From NCBI RefSeq assembly GCF_003260995.1, contig NZ_CP030040.1, positions 3,531,895-3,595,894 of the forward strand: a stretch of 64,000 bases of DNA. The letters run 5' to 3'. This document shows positions 7,515 to 15,310 of this stretch, in pieces. The notes beneath the pieces are model-generated. The model was not told the DNA's origin and searched no databases. It saw only the letters and a list, made by a program, of their open reading frames with translations. The first letter of the stretch is position 1. Each line of letters begins with the position of its first letter. The position numbers and the translations under genes are program-made. The DNA comes from Acetobacterium sp. KB-1 (GTDB taxonomy: Bacteria; Bacillota; Clostridia; Eubacteriales; Eubacteriaceae).

Positions 7515-8846
7515 ATGTCAGCATTTAAGAATACAGCTCCGATTGTTTGGTTATTAATATCCATTGCGGTATTTGCCGGTGGCATGATTATGCTGCTTGA
7601 TGTCAAGCTGGCTTGGAATATGATTATTACCAGCATCTCGATTATGCTGGTGGTGGTCGGGATTATGTATCTGTCAGCTATTTTTCTAAAAAAGGGCGAA
7701 AGTAAGTTTAAAGAGTTGGGAATTGGAATTTTATCTCTGTTGGGCGGGGTTTTTACCTATCTCAACCCGCAGTATTTAAAGGTGCCGTTTAGTTTTGCAA
7801 TTGGGATGCTGGGGATTATTATTGGTTGCTTTGTTTTATTAAGTAGCATTAAATTAAAAAAAGACGGTGCTTCCTGGGTGTGGACCTTGCTGGTGGCTCT
7901 GGTCTATATCGGCTTGGGTATTAACATGGCTTTTTTGACCACAACAGGCCGGATCTTTGGCATTATCTTCGGCGTTTATCTGATCTTTTTTGCTTTAAAT
8001 ATTTTTGGCGATGCCTTGGTCAGTTTGATGAAACACAATGATGGGGCCAAAAAAGCCAAGAAGCACATTCGTGTAACCCTACCACTGGTATTTGCTGCGT
8101 TCCTGCCGATGCGGATGTTAAAAAAAGTGAATGCATTGGTGCAAGAAGAACCGGATGCTTTATTATTGCTAGAAGACCACTCCATAGAACGAACCACCGA
8201 TATGGAGATTTTTATCCATACCAAAGAAGGATTGATTCCGGGCATGGGTCATGTGGATGCTGCCATAGGCGAGTGTGTTTACAGCTATGGCAATTATGAC
8301 GATTCCACCTGGAAGTTAGGGGGCTTTTTAGCTGATGGCGTTTTGGTTGAAATGCCCAAGACCGAACATGTTAAACAGGCGCTGAAAGTTGAAAAGAAAA
8401 TTTTAATGGGCTATGGCCTCGCACTGACGCCAGAACAAAAAAAAGGGGTTCAGGAGCAGCTGGATGATCTCCTGTCTCACGTTCTTCCTTGGGAGCCAAA
8501 GGCGGAGCAGGCGGACAAAGGCGAAATCAAAGGAAATGCAAAGGATTTTGAGGATGTTTCCAGTCAGCTTTATAACGATGCAAAGGCCAGTTTTTATAAA
8601 TTTAAACAGGGCAACGAGTTTAAAACCTATTATGCCCTGGGAACGAATTGTGTCAAGTTGGTGGATACGCTTGTCGGTAAAACCGGAATTGATCTGATCA
8701 AGATCAATGGCATTATTACTCCCGGTGCCTATCTGGATTATCTGGATCGTCTTTATGACCGGGGCGATTCCATTGTGGTTTCCCGTACCCTGTATCAGGA
8801 CATTGAAAATAAGAGGGAAAAGGAAATAACAGTTAGTCCGGCCTAG
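7515..8846 (+). CDS. Membrane protein: DUF308/HdeD-like N-terminus, soluble C-terminal domain with His...Cys pair
   Basis: 443-aa protein not assigned to a named family. Residues about 1-155 hold six or so membrane helices in the manner of HdeD/DUF308 proteins. From about 190 the chain is soluble: an Asp/Glu-rich start, GHVDAAIGECVYSYGNYD near 244-261, and YALGTNCVKLVDTLVGKTG near 372-390. A His near the front and a Cys at the head of a helix are laid out as in circularly permuted NlpC/P60-type papain-like enzymes, but this is a guess from spacing. ATG 7509 and 7515 are both possible; GGGGG at 7501-7505 gives better spacing to 7515. Monocistronic, convergent with the Crp/Fnr gene. Confidence 0.75.
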   Translation: MSAFKNTAPIVWLLISIAVFAGGMIMLLDVKLAWNMIITSISIMLVVVGIMYLSAIFLKKGESKFKELGIGILSLLGGVFTYLNPQYLKVPFSFAIGMLGIIIGCFVLLSSIKLKKDGASWVWTLLVALVYIGLGINMAFLTTTGRIFGIIFGVYLIFFALNIFGDALVSLMKHNDGAKKAKKHIRVTLPLVFAAFLPMRMLKKVNALVQEEPDALLLLEDHSIERTTDMEIFIHTKEGLIPGMGHVDAAIGECVYSYGNYDDSTWKLGGFLADGVLVEMPKTEHVKQALKVEKKILMGYGLALTPEQKKGVQEQLDDLLSHVLPWEPKAEQADKGEIKGNAKDFEDVSSQLYNDAKASFYKFKQGNEFKTYYALGTNCVKLVDTLVGKTGIDLIKINGIITPGAYLDYLDRLYDRGDSIVVSRTLYQDIENKREKEITVSPA

Positions 8847-8870
8847 AACGCTCAGCTTTTACTTGGGCCA

Positions 8871-9527
8871 TTAAAGCAGCTTGAAATGATTGTGGTCGTA
8901 CTCAATGATTCCGTCTTTTTGAAGTTTGGAAAGAACCCGGGATAGGGCACTGCGGTCGACACATAAAAAATCAGCTAATTCATTGCGCGTAAAGGGAATC
9001 TCAAAAGCGAGGTTCCCTTTTTTTTCGGCCTGTAACGACAGATAGGAGAGTACCTTGTCTTGAATAGTCCGCCGCGATAACAACTGGTTTTTACTGCTGA
9101 GGAGGATGTTCTTTCGGGCGAGTATCTTCAGTAGATTCTCAATCAGGTGATTGTGAAACACACAGGAGTTAGGACAGGTATTAATAATCCGTTCGATCCC
9201 CAGAAACATGACGGCTGTGTTGGTTTTTGCCAGCACCGTGACGGGGCTTTCTTTAATACCGGCACTGGCAAAAGCTTCGCCAAAAATATGGCTGGGACTT
9301 AGTTCCGTGAGAATGGATCGATTACCGTAATAATCCTCTTGAATAACTTGGACTTCTCCCGATAAAATAACCCCCACAGTGGTTACCGGCTGGCCAGTCA
9401 GTAAAATAATCTCCCCCCGGTCATAATTTTTTTCTTCACCACCCAGGCACTTTAGCATGGCTTCCAGGTTTTCGTCGATGCCATCGAATAATTTAACTTT
9501 TCTTAAAACATCTAAATTTTTATTCAT
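8871..9527 (-). CDS. Crp/Fnr-family transcription regulator
   Basis: 218-aa regulator. Residues about 20-130 are a cyclic-nucleotide-binding-type jelly roll (GEIILLTGQPVTTVGVILSG), followed by a long dimer helix and a winged helix at about 165-215 (FTRNELADFLCVDRSALSRVLSKL, recognition helix). The sensory domain has cysteines (CLGG, CPNSCVFHNH) but not the usual Fnr 4Fe-4S set, so haem, cluster or nitrosative sensing as in HcpR-like members is possible. It is divergent from the ferredoxin-type gene at 9625 with a perfect palindrome between them, its probable binding site. Confidence 0.9.
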   Translation of the reverse strand: MNKNLDVLRKVKLFDGIDENLEAMLKCLGGEEKNYDRGEIILLTGQPVTTVGVILSGEVQVIQEDYYGNRSILTELSPSHIFGEAFASAGIKESPVTVLAKTNTAVMFLGIERIINTCPNSCVFHNHLIENLLKILARKNILLSSKNQLLSRRTIQDKVLSYLSLQAEKKGNLAFEIPFTRNELADFLCVDRSALSRVLSKLQKDGIIEYDHNHFKLL

Positions 9528-9540
9528 AATTATCCTTTGT

Positions 9541-9554
9541 GTTGCATATGCAAC
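9541..9554. promoter_or_regulatory. Crp/Fnr-type operator palindrome
   Basis: GTTGCATATGCAAC is a perfect 14-bp palindrome of the TTGCA-N-TGCAA class bound by Crp/Fnr members. Its centre is about 25 bp upstream of an AT-rich -10 candidate (TATATT/TATTAT at 9572-9579) and near -40 of the plus-strand start, a class II activator position for the gene at 9625. It is also 14 bp from the regulator's own start codon. Confidence 0.8.
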
Positions 9555-9624
9555 GGTAGTTTTGGGTAAATTATATTATGATTGGTTCAAGAAATCAATA
9601 CCAAATTCCAAGGAGGAAAATAAG

Positions 9625-10428
9625 ATGATCCGAAAAATAATTACAATAGATGAGAATAAGTGCAACGGCTGTGGATTATGTGCAGAAGCCTGCCATGAAG
9701 GCGCAATTGGAATGGTTGACGGCGTGGCCAAATTACTACGTGACGACTACTGCGACGGATTGGGAGATTGTCTGCCAAGTTGTCCCACCGGAGCGATAAC
9801 CTTTGTGGAACGGGAAGCGGCAGCTTATGACGAAGCCGCGGTCTTAGAAAATATGAAAAAAAAGGAAACGACACAAAATAGTGGCGCGAAAAAAGCAGGC
9901 GGATGTCCGGGAACCCAAGCAAAAACCATTGTCCGAGAAACGATAGCGACCGATGACGGACCGGAACCACTGCCATGCGGATGCCCCGGCTCATCTTCTA
10001 AGGCCATTGTTCGGGAAACCGTGGCTACGGAGAAACCAGCACCAACTGAAGCGCTCGAATCACAACTTAGACAATGGCCGGTTCAAATTAAGCTGGCACC
10101 GGTTAATGCCCCTTATTTCAATGGTGCCCACTTGTTGATTGCGGCAGATTGTACCGCCTATGCCTATGCTGATTTTCATAATCGCTTTATCAAAAATAAA
10201 ATTACCTTAATCGGTTGTCCAAAACTAGATGCCGTTGACTATGCGGATAAGCTGACTGAAATATTAAAACGTAATGAGATTAAAAGCGTTACTGTCGTCC
10301 GAATGGAAGTTCCCTGTTGCGGAGGGATTACTGCAGCAGTTACCACGGCACTTAAGGATTCAGGAAAAATGATTCCATGGCAGGTATTGACCGTCACTAC
10401 TGATGGAAAAGTATTGGAGAATGATTAA
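9625..10428 (+). CDS. Ferredoxin-domain protein with duplicated CPG motif (Hcp-associated type)
   Basis: 267-aa protein. Residues 1-60 hold two 4Fe-4S motifs (CNGCGLCAEACHEG; CDGLGDCLPSCPTG). The linker has two copies of a short motif ending in a shared KxIVRET (GGCPGTQAKTIVRETIAT and CGCPGSSSKAIVRETVAT, about residues 92-135). The C-terminal part (about 150-267) is an alpha/beta domain with LIAADCTAYAYADFH, IGCPKLD and VPCCGG. Proteins of this build are commonly found beside Crp/Fnr regulators and hybrid-cluster protein genes in clostridia; hcp itself is not in this window. RBS AAGGAGG at 9610-9616. Likely an electron carrier induced by the divergent regulator. Confidence 0.82.
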   Translation: MIRKIITIDENKCNGCGLCAEACHEGAIGMVDGVAKLLRDDYCDGLGDCLPSCPTGAITFVEREAAAYDEAAVLENMKKKETTQNSGAKKAGGCPGTQAKTIVRETIATDDGPEPLPCGCPGSSSKAIVRETVATEKPAPTEALESQLRQWPVQIKLAPVNAPYFNGAHLLIAADCTAYAYADFHNRFIKNKITLIGCPKLDAVDYADKLTEILKRNEIKSVTVVRMEVPCCGGITAAVTTALKDSGKMIPWQVLTVTTDGKVLEND

Positions 10429-10552
10429 AGAAGCATGATAAAGCAATGTATTGTCTTAGGCGAAGAAAAATTAAGATAAGCGCTTAGGTATTAATTCCTG
10501 GCAGTAAGCTTGGCTAAAAAAAGTGTCCTGTAATTATTCGCCCCCAAAATAC

Positions 10553-10590
10553 AGCCATATCCAAAATTTTTGTGGATATGGCTCTTTTTA
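10553..10590 (+). terminator. Strong intrinsic terminator
   Basis: AGCCATATCCA (10553-10563) pairs perfectly with TGGATATGGCT (10573-10583), followed by CTTTTTA. Ends the ferredoxin-type transcript and separates it from the acs region. Confidence 0.88.
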
Positions 10591-10591
10591 G

Positions 10592-10605
10592 TTTGCATAT
10601 GCAAA
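10592..10605. promoter_or_regulatory. Second Crp/Fnr-type operator, upstream of the acs cluster
   Basis: TTTGCATATGCAAA, a perfect palindrome sharing the 12-bp core TTGCATATGCAA with the site at 9541-9554. It lies just past the terminator and some 320 bp before cooC, with a TAAAAT at 10632-10637 as a possible -10. The rest of the 10429-10924 gap holds no gene. Confidence 0.7.
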
Positions 10606-10771
10606 ATTTAAGTAGCTTCAGCGATCGAAAATAAAATGCATTACAAGTATTTAGAGCGTGGATAAAGTGCAAAAAAATACAGTATTTATCATGGTTTCGT
10701 AAACCTTTGCAGAAAACAGAAAAAAATAATTTATAAAGGCTTTAATTTGCTCATTAAGCGATAAAGTTATG

Positions 10772-10827
10772 TTGTAAAATCAGAATGATTATGTTATGAT
10801 AACCCTGTCGATACATATATATACAAG
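10772..10827 (+). promoter_or_regulatory. Promoter of cooC with downstream acs-type element
   Basis: TTGTAA (10772-10777), 17-nt spacer, TATGAT (10795-10800). Immediately after, a 23-nt TA-rich element (10805-10827) matches the element after the acsD promoter at 15185-15207 at 18-19 of 23 positions, including the CTGT start and the TATATATACA core. A second TTGACA (10828-10833) lies beyond it without a good -10. Confidence 0.65.
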
Positions 10828-10924
10828 TTGACAAAATACGAATTTTTCCTGTTGATAAATCAGTGGGTATAACTTACACTGAAAAGAGAAAATTGACCGG
10901 AGAAACGATAATGGAGGAAACATT

Positions 10925-11710
10925 ATGGCTTTTAATATTGCAGTTGCGGGTAAGGGTGGCGTTGGTAAAACAAGTCTTACCGGTATGCTTATTGAATATT
11001 TAGTTGCAGAAGGTCTGGGTCCAATTTTAGCAGTGGATGCCGATGCCAATGCAAACCTTAACGAAGTACTGGGGGAAGAAGTGGAACTTTCCATTGGTGA
11101 GATTAAAGAAGAAGTAAATCATGCCGAAATGGATGGGGTACCATTGCCTCCAGGTGTGACAAAAACAGACTTTTTGAGACTTCGGTTAAATCAGGCCGTT
11201 GCCGAAGGAAATGGTTATGATCTTCTGGTTATGGGTCGCAGCCAGGGTGCTGGTTGTTATTGTTATGTTAACGGAATCTTAAAAACTCAGCTTGATATGC
11301 TGGCAGGTAACTATCAATATATTATCGTTGATAATGAAGCGGGGATGGAACATCTAAGCCGGGGAACGCTCGGTCGAATTGACATGCTTATTCTTGTCAG
11401 CGACTGTTCCCGTCGCGGGATTCAGGCAGTTGGCCGAATCAAAGAGTTGGTTTCTGAACTTAAACTGAAAGTACCAGTGATTAAGCTGATCGTCAACCGC
11501 GCCCCAGATGGCGTTTTAAACGAAGGAACAGCCGAAGAAATTAAAAACCAGGGGCTTGATCTTATTGGTGTTGTGCCATTAGATCAGAATGTGTTTGAAT
11601 TTGATGCTTATGGCAAACCGTTGGTTGATTTACCATCTGATTCGCCAGCCAAGGTTGCGCTACGCGATATTGTCAACAAACTTGAACTGATCAAAAACGG
11701 AAAAAAATAA
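10925..11710 (+). CDS. cooC: CooC/AcsF-type nickel-insertion ATPase
   Basis: 261-aa P-loop ATPase of the CooC family that delivers nickel to CODH or ACS. Walker A AGKGGVGKTS at residues 7-16, the dimer-interface nickel site CYC in GAGCYCYVN near 108-116, and a Walker B-like IIVDNEAGMEHLSRGT near 134-150. It is a clear paralogue of the cooC at 20666 but diverged, so the two may serve different targets (ACS and CODH). RBS GGAGG (10914-10918). First gene of the acs cluster. Confidence 0.92.
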   Translation: MAFNIAVAGKGGVGKTSLTGMLIEYLVAEGLGPILAVDADANANLNEVLGEEVELSIGEIKEEVNHAEMDGVPLPPGVTKTDFLRLRLNQAVAEGNGYDLLVMGRSQGAGCYCYVNGILKTQLDMLAGNYQYIIVDNEAGMEHLSRGTLGRIDMLILVSDCSRRGIQAVGRIKELVSELKLKVPVIKLIVNRAPDGVLNEGTAEEIKNQGLDLIGVVPLDQNVFEFDAYGKPLVDLPSDSPAKVALRDIVNKLELIKNGKK

Positions 11711-11756
11711 ATGCCTGATTAAGGCTCTTAAGACTTATTGACAAACAGATTAAGTA

Positions 11757-11844
11757 GCACCGACAATTGTTATATCTAAAGAGATTATCAATTGATCGGT
11801 GCAGACGTTTGTCGAGAAACATGGGGCTGTTTGGCAGCCCTTTT
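11757..11844 (+). ncRNA. Structured leader between cooC and acsV
   Basis: Two hairpins. The first pairs GCACCGACAATTG (11757-11769) with CAATTGATCGGTGC (11789-11802), 13 bp with one bulge. The second pairs GGGCTG (11824-11829) with CAGCCC (11835-11840) and ends in TTTT, like a terminator. Together they could attenuate or process the cooC-acsV message. Function is inferred from structure only. Confidence 0.55.
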
Positions 11845-11877
11845 AGACGGAAACTGCGGAAAAGGGGAGGTTGTTAT

Positions 11878-13803
11878 ATGAATAAGGTGCGATTTAATAT
11901 TAAAGGAAAAAGATCGGTTGATTTAATCGCGAGCGATGGAGAAAATTTACTAGAAGCCGCCAGAAGAGCTGGTGTTATGATTGATTCACCGTGTAGCGGA
12001 AACGTGACCTGCGGTAAATGCAAGGTTAAAATAGAGTCGGGTCAGGTTAGAACAGAAAAATCCAGGCATATTTCTGAAGCAGAAATGGCCCAGGGGATCG
12101 TACTTTCATGTAATTCAACCATCATAGAAGATATCGAGGTGGAAGTACCGGATTTAGCGTCTTCTTTTGTAAACGAAATGCAGATCACCGATCTATCGGT
12201 CAATGAGAATAAAAATATTAAATACGTACGTAAGAAAATGATCAAAGAAGGAATGACCAATGCCAGCCGACTCTGGTCTGAGATCATCAAGTTGCCGTGT
12301 CCCAGCATTGAAGATAACAGTGCTGATGAAGATCGTCTAAAGCTTTATTTTAAGCAGCAATTAGGCTATGAAGATATTGCCATCAGTTTAAATGTCATCA
12401 AGAAACTGCCAGATGCTTTTAGAAAGAATGATTTTTTGATCGAAGTCGTTTATTTAAAACGCCGGGAAGTGGCTGAAATTCTGGATGTCAAACCGGCAAA
12501 CAGTGAAAAATCGGTTCTGTACGGGATTGCTCTGGATATTGGGACAACTTCGGTGTCGGCCTGTCTGGTCGATATGAATACCAATGAAATTTTAACAAAG
12601 GCTTCAATGGGGAATGCCCAGGTTAAATATGGGGCGGATGTTATCAATCGAATTGTTTATTCAGAAAAACCTGGTGGCTTGGAAAAACTGCGCCGTGCCA
12701 TAGTTGATGAGAGCATCAATAACCTTATTGAAAAACTGGTCAATACCATTGGCATCAGCAAAGAAGATATTTATGAGGTCTGTGCGGCCGGAAATACGAC
12801 CATGAACCACTTGCTGTTGGGGCTTAATCCGGACTATTTAAGACGGGAACCATTTATCCCGGTCATTAATGACATCCCCGAAATGAAATGTGCAGAATTA
12901 GGGATTACTGTTAATCCGGAAGGAAAAATATATTTAGCTCCTTCGGTTGCCAGTTACGTAGGCGGCGATATTACCGCCGGTGTTTTTGCGGTACCCGTTT
13001 GGATGCGGGAAGATTTCACCATGCTGGTGGATCTGGGAACAAACGGCGAAATTGTCTTTGGAAATAAAGATTTTCTGATGACCTGCGCCTGTTCAGCCGG
13101 ACCTGCTTTTGAAGGCGGTGAAATTAGCTGCGGTACCCGGGCTGTGCCTGGAGCGATTGAGCAAGTTACTATCAATGACGGAGACTTAAGGCCTTTTTAT
13201 AATACCATTGGTCAGGTTAGCCCAGTGGGAATTTGTGGTTCAGGGATCATCGACTTAATTTGCGAGATGAAACGAACGGGTATAATCAATGGAAAAGGCC
13301 GAATGGAACGGGAGCTGAATCATCCTCGAATCAAGTTTGATGAATACGGCATTGGTCAGTATTATCTCTACTCCAAAGAATTGGATAATGGTTCTAAAGA
13401 TGTATATATTACGGAAATTGACATTGACAGTTTTATCAAGGCAAAAGGAGCGGTCTTCTCCGCGATCTATATTTTAATGGAAAGTCTGGATATGTCCATT
13501 GATGTTCTGGAAAATATCTATGTCGCCGGGGGTATCGGTACCAATCTGGATATTACCAATGCTATCGCCCTGGGGATGTTGCCAGATATCCCGGTGGAGA
13601 AATATTACTACATCGGTAACAGCTCGATGCAGGGATGTTACCTGGCATTGACCCTCAGTGAAGGAAAAGACAAGATTCGGGAGATTTCTCAGAATATGAC
13701 GTATATGGAATTAAGCGTCCACCCAACTTATATGGATGAGTTCATATCAGCCTGTTTTATCCCCCATACCAATATGAATTTATTTCCTTCCCTGGAAAAC
13801 TGA
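11878..13803 (+). CDS. acsV: AcsV, corrinoid protein reductive activator
   Basis: 641-aa activator of the corrinoid iron-sulfur protein (CoFeSP). When the cobalt is oxidised to Co(II), AcsV uses ATP to return it to the methyl-accepting Co(I). Residues about 1-95 are a 2Fe-2S ferredoxin domain (SPCSGNVTCGKC near 36-47, fourth Cys in VLSCNS near 77). From about 215 runs the RACo-type ASKHA ATPase: ALDIGTTSVSACLVD, CAAGNTTMNHLLLG, LVDLGTNGEIVFG and FVAGG-like YVAGGIGTN. ATG 11878 follows GGGGAGG; the frame extends upstream through a structured leader but without a site. Followed 17 bases later by the DUF3786 pair. Confidence 0.95.
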   Translation: MNKVRFNIKGKRSVDLIASDGENLLEAARRAGVMIDSPCSGNVTCGKCKVKIESGQVRTEKSRHISEAEMAQGIVLSCNSTIIEDIEVEVPDLASSFVNEMQITDLSVNENKNIKYVRKKMIKEGMTNASRLWSEIIKLPCPSIEDNSADEDRLKLYFKQQLGYEDIAISLNVIKKLPDAFRKNDFLIEVVYLKRREVAEILDVKPANSEKSVLYGIALDIGTTSVSACLVDMNTNEILTKASMGNAQVKYGADVINRIVYSEKPGGLEKLRRAIVDESINNLIEKLVNTIGISKEDIYEVCAAGNTTMNHLLLGLNPDYLRREPFIPVINDIPEMKCAELGITVNPEGKIYLAPSVASYVGGDITAGVFAVPVWMREDFTMLVDLGTNGEIVFGNKDFLMTCACSAGPAFEGGEISCGTRAVPGAIEQVTINDGDLRPFYNTIGQVSPVGICGSGIIDLICEMKRTGIINGKGRMERELNHPRIKFDEYGIGQYYLYSKELDNGSKDVYITEIDIDSFIKAKGAVFSAIYILMESLDMSIDVLENIYVAGGIGTNLDITNAIALGMLPDIPVEKYYYIGNSSMQGCYLALTLSEGKDKIREISQNMTYMELSVHPTYMDEFISACFIPHTNMNLFPSLEN

Positions 13804-13820
13804 AAATAGGAGATTTTTAA

Positions 13821-14468
13821 ATGGAAAATACGTTACGGGATGAAACCGCAATTGAAGAAAAAAGAAAAGATAAAATACCCTACGAACACTACAAGGGCTT
13901 GTTAAAGGACCATAATCCCCAGATGATTGCGGCTAACAGTACCTGTCCTTATAATGAAAAAGATAATTTTTTCACAGTCACCCTGATGGGAACGCCATAT
14001 AAGGTGACCTATCCTCAGGGTGATGTGACTGATCTGGACAGCCGGGATTTTGATAATTATAAACTCAAAACCATGATTTTACGGTATTTGATTAATGCTA
14101 AAGGGGTTAAGGCCACCGGCGAAAACATCGCCTATCGGGATGTTTCCGGTGGGAATGTCTACTATCCCTGTTTTGAAGGGCGTTGTTTAAAACGTTTTGC
14201 CTTTACCTTTAATTACAATCTTGACGGTTTAAAAAAGGCCATGGCTGTTCTAAAAGCAGAGCCACAAAGTATTGGTGATCTTTCATGGCGTTTTGAAGTC
14301 ATTAATAATATGTTTATGACTGCTATTCTCTGGATTGGGGATGATGAATTCCCACCGGAAGCGCAAATATTATTTGATGCTAATTTCCCCAGTGCCTTCA
14401 GTGCTGAGGATATGGCCGTAATGGGTGATATTTTTATTCCGGCATTAAAAGAACTCAGCAAAAAATAA
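13821..14468 (+). CDS. DUF3786 protein, first of a tandem pair in the acs cluster
   Basis: 215-aa cytosolic protein of unknown function, DUF3786. Characteristic stretches are FDNYKLKTMILRYLINAKG near 75-93, ENIAYRDVSGGNVYYPCFEGRCLKRF near 100-125 and DLSWRFEV...WIGDDEFPPEAQILFD near 150-185. Genes of this kind lie between acsV and acsD in acetogens (often just called orf1 and orf2), so a role in CoFeSP or corrinoid handling is likely from context. RBS AGGAGA. Its stop TAA shares an A with the ATG of its paralogue. Confidence 0.85.
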   Translation: MENTLRDETAIEEKRKDKIPYEHYKGLLKDHNPQMIAANSTCPYNEKDNFFTVTLMGTPYKVTYPQGDVTDLDSRDFDNYKLKTMILRYLINAKGVKATGENIAYRDVSGGNVYYPCFEGRCLKRFAFTFNYNLDGLKKAMAVLKAEPQSIGDLSWRFEVINNMFMTAILWIGDDEFPPEAQILFDANFPSAFSAEDMAVMGDIFIPALKELSKK

Positions 14469-15124
14469 TGAAACAATCAAAGATACTAAATATTGATCCC
14501 CATTTTTCGGAAAGTAGTTATATCATCAACCGGGATTTATTTAAAAATTTTGATCCTGTTGCGATGAGTCAAAAGTCTCTTTGTCCCTTCGATCCGAAAA
14601 ATGGGCGGTTTGAAATAATGGTCCTGGGTGAATCCTATTTTGTACTTCATCCCAGCGGTCTGGTTTTGAATGCCCGAGAGGAAGAATTTGATAATTACTC
14701 GGTCAAAATTTTTATTCTTCGCTACTTAATGAATGCCAACGGAAAAGAAGCAACCAACGAATGGATCAGCTTTAAAGAATTTCCGGATGGGCCCATTTAT
14801 TATTCGAATTTTCATAAACGCTGTATTCAAGTTTTTGCGCAAATTGGCAATGAGAGGCCGGAACAGCTTAAACACTATATGAGCCTGCAAAAAGCTAAGA
14901 CCTATGGTAAGGGTGATCTTTCCTGGCAGTTTACGGTGACACCGGGGGTTGATCTCATCTGGATTTTATGGTTTGGCGATGATGAGTTTGAAGCAGAGGC
15001 TCAAATATTATTTGACAAAAAATTAACAGACGTCTTTAATATTAAGGATTTGGCAATTTTAGGCGATGTTTTGATGATTTCGCTGAAAACCTTTACGCTC
15101 TCTTTAGACTCTAAAAAAAATTAG
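14468..15124 (+). CDS. DUF3786 protein, second of the pair
   Basis: 218-aa paralogue of the upstream gene: FDNYSVKIFILRYLMNANGKEA, then YYSNFHKRCIQVFA and DLSWQFTV...WFGDDEFEAEAQILFD occupy the same positions. The start overlaps the previous stop by one base (TAATG), which implies translational coupling and perhaps a heteromer. There is no signal peptide or membrane segment. Function unknown. It ends the cooC-acsV part of the cluster; a new promoter follows. Confidence 0.85.
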   Translation: MKQSKILNIDPHFSESSYIINRDLFKNFDPVAMSQKSLCPFDPKNGRFEIMVLGESYFVLHPSGLVLNAREEEFDNYSVKIFILRYLMNANGKEATNEWISFKEFPDGPIYYSNFHKRCIQVFAQIGNERPEQLKHYMSLQKAKTYGKGDLSWQFTVTPGVDLIWILWFGDDEFEAEAQILFDKKLTDVFNIKDLAILGDVLMISLKTFTLSLDSKKN

Positions 15125-15154
15125 GATAAATTTTAGAAAAATGCCGAAAAATAA

Positions 15155-15206
15155 TTGACAAACTTTTAACTAATAGTGTACAATCTGTGTATACTTATAT
15201 ATACAG
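15155..15206 (+). promoter_or_regulatory. Promoter of acsDCE with operator-like inverted repeat
   Basis: TTGACA (15155-15160), 18-nt spacer, TACAAT (15179-15184). CTGTGTATA (15185-15193) and TATATACAG (15198-15206) form an imperfect inverted repeat with one mismatch, directly after the -10 and over the start site. The same element occurs after the cooC promoter at 10805. Confidence 0.8.
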
Positions 15207-15310
15207 GTAAAAAGCTGTAAAATATGTAATGGTTTTAATTTGGTTTTAAAGTGTGAAGCTTTGAAATAAATATTTTGAAAAAAGGTAACAGGTTAGGAGG
15301 AAACAAAAAA

